Shown in pieces: positions 23,801 through 34,975 of a DNA stretch of 64,000 nt. The DNA comes from Jacaranda mimosifolia (taxonomy: Eukaryota > Streptophyta > Magnoliopsida > Lamiales > Bignoniaceae). A program made the position numbers and the translations under genes. The notes beneath the pieces are model-generated. The model was not told where the DNA came from. It saw only the letters and a program-made list of their open reading frames with translations, and did no database searches. Location of the stretch: the NCBI GenBank assembly GCA_018894105.1, contig CM032133.1, positions 18,614,501 to 18,678,500 of the forward strand, given 5' to 3'. The stretch's first letter is position 1, and every line of letters begins with the position of its first letter.

Positions 23801-26269
23801 AATACATAACGAATCAATCCAACATTAGAACTATTTGAAAGAAATCAAGAAAATAGAAAACGAAGGGTATTAGCACCATCAGAAAAATTAATCAAAGTGA
23901 ATTAGACAAAGGAAATAGGCCAAGGCTAAGGAGGATTCATTTTCAGACCTAGAGGCATCGCTTCATGTCAACAATCAACTCAATCATTTCAAAGCTCTGA
24001 ATCCAAGAAAAAAGTGAAATCAATGTGAATATCAGGTAAAGTCAAACCTATTTGGGGGGGGGGGGGGGCACTATTACGTTACCTTAGTTAGACCATCCTA
24101 TATTGAGCAAGTCCAAGCAAACAACTCAGTAAAGTCTAACAGATATACCTACGAAATGTAACAATATATGCCAAGAGTTTAAAATAACCATTGAATCCAC
24201 AAAATGTTATCATCCTAATTTTGCTTCATGATAATCATCCTAATGGAGTACAATACATTACATGATAAAATTCACTTGACAAAAAATAGAAAAAAATTAT
24301 TTGACCTTCTGTTTTAATATGATACAGTTAGTTAAAAAAGACCAACTAATCTACCAAATAGAATGGCATGTCTCTCTTCAAAAAAAAAAATGTAAGTTTA
24401 AAGTCCAAACAAATAGTATATCTTCGTAATAAATCTTAATTCTACTCATATGTGCAGAAAATAAGTTATAGTGATTCTTGTTGCTAAAGCATATTGCATC
24501 AATATTGTTGCAAGTGTATGATTGTATGTTGCCAACTTATGATGCTAATTATGCTTGTGCTTCACCCTCACCTCCAATTCTACAATGAGCATTCACAAAA
24601 TTCATATTTGAGAATATAACAAAGGATGTCTTTTTATCATAAATAGGACCCATTAAAAGATAATCCTGCATATTTAAGACAGATAATCAATTAAAAGGTT
24701 TACCTTACAGTACTTCAGTTTATTTAACAAGTAATCCCCAACTTACACCACTTTATAGAAAATTTTAATTACCCTTCAAATTAGTTAACAAAATTCAAAT
24801 GCCCCATGAATGATCAAAACCAAAATCCAAGAGAAAACATTGCCAAATCCATATATGCATAAGGACAGAGGAAATAGTAATTTTCATAATAAAATTAAAT
24901 ACAATAAATCAAAAGGCTTTGATAAAAACTTACACATCAATTTAACTAGAAATTCCTAAATAGAAACTTTATTTGATTGGATATCACCGAAAATGATTTA
25001 GCAAATTTTTATATGTAATACCTATAAAGAGTAGGATTACAAGGATCTTGCTTAATAGCATGAGTATACAGAGCTGCAACTTTGAGATAATTCCTAGCTT
25101 TGAAAAATTCATTACCCTGATCTTTCAAAGAAATCTCTCCTGCCTATTCCTTTGATTGTCTTATTTTTATGTGTCTTGTTTATCTCAGGAATAATGAATA
25201 TTACTCTATTCTCATAAATCAAGAACCTCTTTACTCATTTGATTAAAAAATCCAAAATAAACATGTACAATTCAAAAAAAGATCACACCTTCAACACTCA
25301 ATCTTTAACTAAAGTAAAAAGGAAAAAAGAAAAAGAAAAAGAAAAATAAGAACCAGAGAGACAAATGCCTGATCAAAACCCCTAAATATCGAACTAACTC
25401 TTTATTCTTTGCTTCTTTGACTATTGCACATTAAGATTCCATCTAAGCATGGGATTCAATCAAAAACTCACAATTAGAGATCTCTTAACTCATTTGATAA
25501 AACAATCCAATCTAAATATGCACAATACCAAAAAATAACTAGAAAATCTAAAAAGCTAAAAAAATTTGAGAAATCAAAATCGAATAGAGAAATACCTTAT
25601 CAAAACCCCAAACACTAGTGCCAACTCTTTCTTCTTCAAAGAAATAATACACCCTTTCAGACATAAATAAAAACTACTCTCTCAGAGGCATAAAAATCCA
25701 ACATATCACAAACAAATGATAACAACTAAGGTACCAACAAACCTAATCCTATTTAGGGCTAACAACTTGTAGCAACAAAACCCAAAACAAAAATAAACTG
25801 AAATAACCAAACCAAAGTACACTATTAATTTAAACATTGAAGTGAACAACACGAAAAGAAGCATGGCACACAACTCCACTACAATGTAGGTGCCATATAG
25901 CCTTCAATTCTGTATAACCTACCAAAGTAAAAGAAATGTTGCTATTGCAATTTTCTTCCATTTTTTCTTTTTAAATTAGAGACAAACCTAAATGAAATCT
26001 ACACAATCCCTTAAATTTTTATACTAGAATCCCTAAATTCTGGTCTCTCTCGATATCTCTCAACAATGCATAAGGAAGCACAAGTAGAAAAATGCTACCC
26101 TCTTCTCCAAGAGAAGCACAATTATTCCACTCCAAACTAGACCAACAAAATACGTTTCTTCTGATTTTGCTGTGGACCCCGCATCTAAAGCGAAAATTCA
26201 AATCAAAATGTACAAGCAACAAAGCAACAAGTACAAACACATGTAGCATATGGAACCCTAGACGGTGTC
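20841..26269. other. 5.4 kb without a recognised gene
   Basis: This stretch is less repetitive than its surroundings, but I could not assemble a gene. Two minus-strand tails look exon-like: one ending in a stop near 21680 (translation SYMLQRIKVDVDVKLPKK) and one around 21470-21595 (GGGKMVIEDGLLTIPI). I do not recognise either family and no clean splice chain links them. Frames at 22051-22323 (RIYSRRKWRKSCEDKAFN) are also unassigned. A run of 14 G lies at about 24055-24068. Part of it may belong to the Helitron ending at 20784. Confidence 0.4.
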
Positions 26270-26277
26270 ATTTTTGG

Positions 26278-27176
26278 TAGGGGTGTTCAAATCCAATCCA
26301 ATCCAAAAAAAAACCGACGAACCGATCCAAAAAACCGAAAACCGATTAAAACCGATTTTTTTTGGTTTAAATTGGATTTATTTTTTTATAACCTATCGGT
26401 TCGGTTCGGTTCGGTTTTCGATTTCAGTCTGAAAAACCGATCCAATCCAAACCGAACCGATTTATATATTAATAAAATAAAAAAAAATTAATTATAAAAA
26501 TATTAAATATATTTAAATAAAACTAAACCTATAAGTGTAAACCCTAAACTTAATTTTCCACTTATTCTATTTAGATTTAATTGTTCTTTATGTAAAATTT
26601 GGACATGTCCAGTTGGTGCATCAACCCTCAAAAACTGATTATGCTTGGAGGTTACTAAAGGTATTGGATGCATTTGTTGCTGTCATTGTGATTCTTAATG
26701 AGGATAGTCTCTGCTGGAATTACCTTGGCTACTTTAATTTTTTTTTTTTTTTGTTGAACTGGATATTCGAACCTATGTTGTACTAGAAGCTACAATTTTA
26801 TCTCAGCTTCTTTTACTGTTGCTGGCCAATTACTTTTGTAATTACTCTTTTGGAAGTCAAATTTGAAACTTGATGAATTTATGAATTATGTTTATTGTTG
26901 ATTTCTTGTGGTCTTATATAATTTTATAATCTAAGTATTCTTACTTAATTTAGTTCAATTCTGTTGCCAAATGATATTATTTTCGCTTACTTTAAAAAAA
27001 ATAATAATAAATTAAAAAACCGAATAACCGATCCAATCCAAACCGATTTAAAATGGATTGGATTGGATTGGATTTACTATAAGAACCAAACCGATCCAAA
27101 AAATATTATATAATTTGGATCGGTTAGCTTTTTCCCCAAAACCGATCCGATCCAATCCAATCCGCGAACACCCCTA
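26278..27176. mobile_element. 899-bp hAT-like TIR element rich in AACCGAT motifs
   Basis: The ends are TAGGGGTGTTC (26278) and GAACACCCCTAA (27176), inverted. ATTTTTGG (26270-26277) and ATTTTTTG (27177-27184) flank it, an 8-bp target duplication with one mismatch, as for hAT elements. Subterminal arrays of ATCCAATCC, ACCGATCCAA and GGTTCGGTTCGG occur at both ends. The centre has no hAT transposase that I can see. Confidence 0.72.
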
Positions 27177-27184
27177 ATTTTTTG

Positions 27185-28097
27185 TGACATAATTGGGGAA
27201 AAGAAAGGTAAAAGCCTATGCAGCGGCACTATTGCCATGTGCATCCAGGCTTATAGATAAGAGTAATATATACAATGACAATTTTGTCCATAAATGATTA
27301 AGAAGAACACACACACACACATAGATATAGAGTGGTAGGTGCACACTCGATGTATGTACAATTAATATTAAATAAAAATTATAAAATAATATAAATAAGA
27401 GAGAACATATTAGCAGAAAAATTAAAATGACAAAAAAAAAATAGAGAGAGAAATAAAAACATGTACAACATCATCAATTATTGTGGAACTATTAAGAGGT
27501 AGTTTTGGGTAGGAACGAGATGATAATTATCCTATGTGTTATAGAGATAAAAAGAAAAAAGAAAAAAGAAAAGAAAATAATGGCATTTTAAGAAATGTAC
27601 TTAAAAACACATTAAAAAGTAATAGACAACGTTATTAATAGAGTGTGTATATATATATATATATCAAAAAATTCTCTAAAGTGCTTCAATGATATATAGA
27701 TATCTAAAATGAATTAATACACTGCAAAAATATTGTTAAAATATCATATGAAGATTTAAAATGACTAAAACAACCTAAAACTTTCTAAAAAACATAAATT
27801 GTCAAAAAGAGGACATATGGGCCTGAAAATAATATATCAACAAAGAAAAATGAATAAAATATAATTATTAATATGTTAATTTTTTATTTTATTTGGGTTG
27901 AAATGTTGCAATTTTAAATTTATATGATTTTTAAAAGAATATATAGTGTCCCTATTATTTTCTTAACCAAATTTGATTATGCAAAATGATTTTTTATATA
28001 TATATATATATATTGGATGCATTCAGATTTAATCTAATTTAAGTCGAACTCAACCTATTTTTGGTAAGTATGATTGAATTTATTTTCGATCCGCTAA
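27185..28097. other. Intergenic AT-rich sequence with simple repeats
   Basis: A (CA)n run lies at about 27307-27321 and TA runs at about 27644-27663 and 27996-28013. No gene is visible. Confidence 0.65.
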
Positions 28098-29913
28098 TCT
28101 ATATTATTATATATAGCAAAGTTTTTTGTCGATCTAATTACACAATTTTCATCAAAATGTTGAATTCTTAGAATTTTGGATTTTTTTTAATTTAATTACA
28201 AAATTCTCATTGGTTATTAATTTATTTTTTAATTTTATTTTAATATAGCTAACATATCTATTATAAATAAAACCTCATGTTTTGTTTATCCAAGATTATA
28301 ATATAATTTTTTATCTCAGTAGATAATTCATAAATATCTAGAATCATATTTTTATCATATTAGATGAGTTTAGAATTTAAAAAATATCTTATAAGTGCAA
28401 TATTAATTAAGTTACTCTTCACAAAATTCTATATTATGATTTTTATTAGTCACAGGATTAACATATAAATCTTTCATTTACTTATTATGTAAATTTTGTT
28501 ATTCTACTATTATTCTTTTTATATTTTATTTCTACATTATTCGTGCTATCATTTTATATTTTCAAAATTTAATTACGTTTATAATGATATTTTGTAGATA
28601 TGTAATTTTTTTTAGATGAAACCATCTATGTAGAATATAACAAATAATTTAATTTGAAGAAGTTATTCCAATTACAAAACGTTACTTACTAAAACATTTA
28701 TAAACTCTCAATTTTATTATTATATTTTTGTTGAATTATTTTAGTTTTATAGCTATATAATAATGGAAACTAATTTTCAATTATTTAAAGTAATTTTTTT
28801 ACAAAGGACATATATCATTGGCATAGTTAAAAAATTTAAAAATCTTGATAAATGACAACTTAAATATCAAAATGCTACAAGTTTAATATTTTTTTCAATG
28901 CTTTAGTTACACAGTTTTATATCATCTTGCACATTAATTTTTATAGGTTTTTTTTATAATAATTCATAGAAGAATATTTTTAGATAGATTAATGGTGTCA
29001 TATCAAAAGGATTTAATTGAAAGAAAGTAAACATTAAATTATTTATATATTTTATGAAAAAAAATTATGAGAAATTGGTATTTTACTTATTATTTCATAA
29101 TACATGTTATTATACATAAACTAAATGTAAAAATTAATATTGCATTTACATAATACGTGCTATTTGATATATGTAATACATTTACATAATGCATGTAATG
29201 CATTTACATCATACATTTTATTTGATATTTTTAAAATTAATAAAAATAACTATATATACAAATAAAAACAAATAAATTTTACTTATCAAAATTATATGGA
29301 ATATCAAGAAATATTTTAGTTTATGAAATTTTGTATATTACAAACTACTTACTAAATTAGTTATCAAACAGTAACTTAATGTAAATTATTTTTACAAATG
29401 AGGTACAAAGAGATTATATATTTATAACTTTAACCACAAATACTTGATATTTTAAAAATCTTATCATAAGAATTATAAATGTGGCTTCAATACTAAAAGC
29501 TTTATAAAAATATCATTTACTTATCCATCATATCAAAATATGTATATATCGATGTATATCTAATTTAAACAGCTCGTTGAGCAACATGTTTTACTCCATT
29601 TTTAGTTTCTTAATTCTTTCATTTATTTTTTAAAAATTTACCATTTAAAAATTTATATATAACTTACATATTCAGAACTAACAATTTATGATATCTTACA
29701 TCTTATTTAAGTACAAATTATTTTCAAGCATAATATCTTTAATTGAGATATTAACATTATTTTGTCTAATTAGATAATAGAGTTTCTTTCTTTAAATATT
29801 ATAAATAATTACAATTCATTTTTTAATCACATGAAGTAAAGTAAATATTATTACAAAATAAATAATTTTAGTACTAAAATTATTTTTAGTGCATCACATC
29901 GAGCACATACTAG
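28098..29913 (+). mobile_element. Helitron, non-autonomous, 1816 bp
   Basis: It starts TCTATATTATTATATATAG after an A (28097) and ends ACATACTAG before a T (29914), the A^T insertion context of Helitrons. Near the 3' end GTGC...GCAC can pair, a decayed form of the hairpin seen intact in the copy at 15805. There is no Rep/helicase coding sequence. The last 700 or so bases align by eye with the element at 15805-16867 in reverse orientation. Confidence 0.72.
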
Positions 29914-30817
29914 TTCATTTTGAAATTAATCCATTTAAAATGATTTAAATTTCGCATGATCTATTGAATGATTGATCAATAATTATTGACATAGTAATTG
30001 TTCAATAATTTTGCTAGTTTTGTTAAAGATGGGTTGTTAGATATTGATTCGTTAGCTAATTATGGATTATTGATGCTCGTTTTGTAATGATGTTGAATTG
30101 TCCTCTTGATTAAAAAAACTATTATCCTTTTCTTTTTTCAAAAAGATTATGTACATTTGTCATTCTACTTATATAACTTGTTGGAGACGCTGATTGGGTA
30201 CGACAGAATGACACTCTCTTCTCCAAACCCGAGAATTTTCCAAGTGGAATTTTTAGATCCCATAATTGGCAAATTGATAGATATGAATTCTTAGCAAGCA
30301 TGCTTTTGAAATTGCCCAGAAAGAGAATAAGAAAAAACACGCGTTCACACACTGTAGGGGCAATAAAGACGACATGGTCGCTTTCACAAAAATAAATTAG
30401 AGGGAAATGAGATTCGCACCCTGTAACATATTTACTCATCAATTATTAAAATTTCGTCTATTGATTTTGAGAGATCCTTATACTATAAGTATTTTATTAA
30501 TTTCTAGAAAGAACTGTCGAAAGTGTGGAACACGCATGGGACCAAATGCTTTTGATTTCTATCCTTAATCCTTTAAAATTATCATATCACCTTGTCTTTT
30601 ATTTATAATGACGAAATTAATTTTCGTCAAATATACTACTTCTAAAACTTGTTAGAACAAAATCAAATGGTAATTATGCATGTTTGGAGTTGACACATTA
30701 TTTGCGCCACATCTTTGATATAGAAGTTAATTACCTACCAAGAAAAATGGATGTTTTAATATCAAGTTAAATCTAAGTTACAGAAATAAATAATTTAGGC
30801 ATCCCGCTATATTTCTA
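29914..30817. other. Intergenic, no gene recognised
   Basis: Short frames on both strands (30106-30294 and 30122-30442) overlap each other and show no known motif. I see nothing supportable here. Confidence 0.6.
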
Positions 30818-31428
30818 CTAGCATGTGTCCCGTGTCATACATGGAGTAAACTAATTATTATAATAAAAATATTAAAAAATAAATAATTCACAATATATTG
30901 TTTAATAAGATATATGATACAAAATTTCAAAAAAAAATTTACAAAATCAAAATGTATGAATATTAAAAATAATGAAAAATCATGTTCGCTACATCACCAT
31001 CACATGTATAAAACCACAACGTAAAAATACAAAAATACTTATATTTTTTCATAGGAAAAATAATTGAATAAAATTTGCCAATCTATCCGGTCTTCAGTCT
31101 GTATCTTTGAATAGGAAATTGACTTATAGCTGGATGAGAGCCTCAAAATTTTACCCGTCTAATTTCCATGAATTTTATCTTTAATTTCATTATATATTTA
31201 CTGGTTTTTAAATAGATGATATAGGCTAGAATTGAAACTATATAAATTTGTATATTTTTTGATAATATAACAAAATACAATATTTGAGATTGTCAAAATT
31301 AATAAATATTACATGTATCCTCACAAGATCAATTTCATTAAAAAAATGAAATAAAAAATATTAAAATTTCAAGATTTAAATAAACGTGGTTACCTATTAT
31401 TTGATTTTGAGTCCCAGTTTTATATAGA
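30818..31428 (-). mobile_element. Helitron, minus orientation, 611 bp
   Basis: Read on the minus strand it begins TCTATATAAAACTGGGAC after an A and ends GACACGGGACACATGCTAG before a T. The pairs CATGT and ACATG can form a short stem before CTAG. Both ends fit A^T insertion. The interior is non-coding. Confidence 0.7.
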
Positions 31429-32736
31429 TAAAGTAGTTGCAAATTTTCTAATTCAAATAAGATATCATTTACAGTAATATTTTTAATTTTACATTTTGTT
31501 GATAAAGTATAGAAAATATTATATGTAATTATTTTCGTAGGTTTTCAGAAAGCTAATAAAAAAGGAGGAGAGAAACATATTTTAAATTTCAGTTATTAGC
31601 ATATTATATATACCCACTTGTAAAAATTATCTTAAAAAATAAAAAAACAAAAAAGTTCTTTAATGTCATGTTACTTAATGATGTTTCTAGTCAATTGTGG
31701 CTTTGCGCATTGCTCATTTTGAATAATGATGAGCTTCAAAATGGTTTGTCATTGTAGGTTTTTATGGATTCAGATCTAACTCATCTTAAAAATTGAAACC
31801 TAATGGGAATCAACTCTTTAGACTCACTTTATAATTTTTAAAATATTAAAAGAGTATTTTTATTGAACAAAAAATATTATTTAACTTTTTTATATATAAG
31901 AAAATTAATAAAGAAACATATATTTTTACATGTAAATGTATGTATTAATTTTTTAAACTTAAAATTTAAAATAGATATTATTTATACAATGTAATATAGC
32001 CATAAATTATCAATAGGCAATATAATCAATTCAAGTTATAAATATCATTTTACAAGCTTGAACCATTGAAAAGTGCAGAATGCATCAAATTCATTACAGT
32101 TTGATCAAAATAAGTGTCAATTCTAGCAATATCTCTTTGTGTCTCCCATATTACATCAAAATACATTTCCATCAAATGGGTTAGTTAAAATCGCCCCTTC
32201 ATAATACTCCTCTGCCTTAACAAAAGTCTGCTTTAATCTCTTTGAAGAACACGTTTCGATTCGAGGTACTCATCCCGAAAATATCATCAAACAACATCGT
32301 GAAGTGGAATGATTGGGTTCTCATTAACTCCAAATTCATACATTCCTTTTGGTTTAACTCTACGAACGTCATATTTAAACTAATAATTTTTAATTGTAGA
32401 TTTAATACATTATTTTTGATAGAAAGGGCAGACTTTAAAAGAATTTGGTGTTTTAAATTACCCAAACTCAATATCATAAAATCGAGTAACAAATTATCTA
32501 ATCGGCTAACCAAACTCCAAATTTATAAGATAGAGAAATATAAAATCCAAATTAGGATTTTCTCTCTAGCAAGTAGCTAGCCTCAAAGTCCCTATAACTT
32601 AGACTGTAGAAAAGAAACAAATCCAACTATATAAAAAGTGCAAATAAAAACCCACACAAATATTTAGTTTGTTCATTTTTTTTAAACAAAAAAGATATAA
32701 AAAATTGCTATAGAAAGAAGAAATAAGAAGCATAAT
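31429..32736. other. Intergenic AT-rich sequence, no gene recognised
   Basis: Two overlapping short frames on opposite strands (32217-32513 and 32242-32580) have no recognisable motif or gene context. It is otherwise low-complexity AT-rich DNA up to the target duplication of the Mutator-like element. Confidence 0.6.
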
Positions 32737-32745
32737 ATTACTAGG

Positions 32746-32835
32746 GGTTAAAATATTTTTACCCCCCTGTGTTATACAAAATGGGCGATTTACCCCCCTT
32801 GTGAAAAAAGAAGGGTTGAAACGCTCCCTTATGTT
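32746..32835 (+). repeat. Left terminal inverted repeat of the MULE
   Basis: It starts GGTTAAAATATTTTTACC and contains CGATTTACCCCCCTTGTG and a GAAAAAAG block. The reversed right end has the same order: G-run, AAAATTTATTTT, C-run, GGTTTACTCCCTCGTG, AAAAAAA. Confidence 0.75.
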
Positions 32836-33181
32836 TTTAAAATTTGGATCACTGCCTCCTCCTGTATACTTTTGTTCAATTTTGAGATGTATGGACAAAA
32901 ATACCCTCAGATAAATAAGAGCCACTCCTCTGTCTAACTCGCAACTCCAATTTTTCGTTCTACAAATCTCAAATTTGAAAAGGATTGGGTCTTCAAACCC
33001 TAGTTCTTCAAGAGATTTGAAGTTTTTCTACAATCTTCAAAGCATAAGTTAAATACAAGTGAGAAAAGAACTTCTCAATCACCGAAGGAGGGATTTGCAA
33101 AGCTTCTCAATGGGAGAGAGATCGAGGTTGGCGACGATTTTGGATGGGAGAGGGGCAGTAGTCAAATAAGCTTTAGATGAG

Positions 33182-34467
33182 GATAGGCCTATCCCTACCC
33201 AAGCCCATGACAATAGCACAATATCCATACACATACCTAATAAATAGACATGAGACTCAGACCCTACCTAGACCCATTAAGAAAAATGGAATAGGTAAGG
33301 ATAGGGTTTATACCCAAAAAATACCCAATATAAAATATCAATGTTCCAATTCCCAACTTTAATCTTTTTTACTCATAAAACTTTATTTAGTTACCATTTT
33401 TGTCAAACCTAAACCTAAAAAATATTAAAAATAATTAATTTCGGATTACGAATATTTATAATCAGATCTAATCAATTAGATATTTTAATCAGATAAAAAT
33501 CTTAAAATTCGGATCAAATTTAGATCACTTTCGAATTAAAATCCAATCCATTGACAGACATACCTCAAAATTACTCATTATCCAAATACTCAAATTTAAC
33601 TAGTTAACCCAAATTACTTATATCAAAGTTAAACTTATAATAATAATCATGGCATACTTGAAGTGTATATTTAAAATTTTAATATATATAAAATTAAAAA
33701 AATTAGAATTATTTTGAATTTATTTATTTTCCGTAGCTTTTGATAGTGGAGAAAGAAAGATTTTTACATTTTGGTGCTACATATTCAAATTTTCAGTAAC
33801 ATAAGATTAAATTTTTTTCTACTATTTACATATATTTGATTGAATATATTACATGAAATAATAATATTTCAAAAAAAATGACAAGAATAAAGTTAAAGAA
33901 AGAAAAAATAATATCTTAGAGGAAAAATAGAGAGAAAAAATAATATCTTAGAGGAAAAATAGAGAAAAAAATAATATGGGAAAGAGAGAAAAAAAGCGAT
34001 ACATACTCTTGTGGTTCTTATATCTTAATATAACAAAAATTAAATATATAAATTAACTAAATTAAATTAAATAACTAAAATTAAATGTATACTCATTTTT
34101 TAATTTAAAAAAATTGAGTTAATTTTTTTAAAATATGCTGAAAAAATTAGTCAATATTAATAAATTACGCTAGCATTCAAATATTAGGTAGTTTTAGCAT
34201 TTTAATTGACACTAAGAAAATTTGAAAATGATGGAAAAATTAGTCAAATCCAAACACAATCTAAAAATTGGGTCTAATAAACTAGACCCAATGGGTCTTG
34301 GATTTGATAGGGTAGGGTCTAGTTTATAGTCTATTATTTGGGTGTTTTAGGGTATGAGTCTAATTTGGTTTATGGGTTGAGTAGGGTAGAGTAAATATAG
34401 GGTCTAATTATTTGTGTATATTAAGGTATGGGTTTGGGGAGGGCAATACCCCACCCATTGACAGGCC
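33182..34467. mobile_element. Insertion of about 1.29 kb inside the MULE 5' region, hAT-like
   Basis: TAGATGAG (33174-33181) and TAGATGGG (34468-34475) flank it, an 8-bp duplication with one mismatch. The right end, reversed, reads GGCCTGTCAATGGGTGGGG, and the left has AGGCCTATCC, so the TIRs are weak. The ends carry TACCC and GGGTA motifs. Inside, 33436-33570 resembles the right end of the hAT-like element at 51900-52053, so part of it is itself a nested fragment. No transposase is visible. Confidence 0.55.
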
Positions 34468-34975
34468 TAGATGGGAAAGTTGGACAAGGTATGTGCTTGG
34501 AACACCTAAAATTATGGATAATTTGTTGACTTAATATGGTTGTAAATATATCTATGAGGTGTCTGTGAGATTCTTCTCGGGTTTGATAAAAGATTCACTT
34601 GTTCACTTTTGTCATCCATGTGGTGTGTATGTGGGGTGTGAGGAGTGTATGTTTGATATTAATATTGTTGGTGAGAGGCTGGTGGTCTCTCGTGAGAGGA
34701 AAGAAGTGATAACCCCACATTCTGGGACAAAAACTAGAACAGTATTTGCGGCCCATTTATTTAAAAAAAAAATTTTGTCACTTCTTTCCTTGTGAGATGA
34801 AATTTTGCTGACTTTTTTTTTCTTTTCTTTTCCATGAATTAATTGCTGATGTGTTTGCTCATGTAGTTGTTAGTGAATTTTATGCTTAATTCTTTATGGG
34901 TTATTTGCTGAATATTTGTTGATATATTAGGTGAATTATTGTGTTAATTAATGCTGATTTATTTTCTGTAAATGT

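Noticed and set aside
24055..24068. Poly(G) run as a G-quadruplex regulatory site
   Set aside because: A single G homopolymer without context; it may also be a sequencing or assembly artefact.
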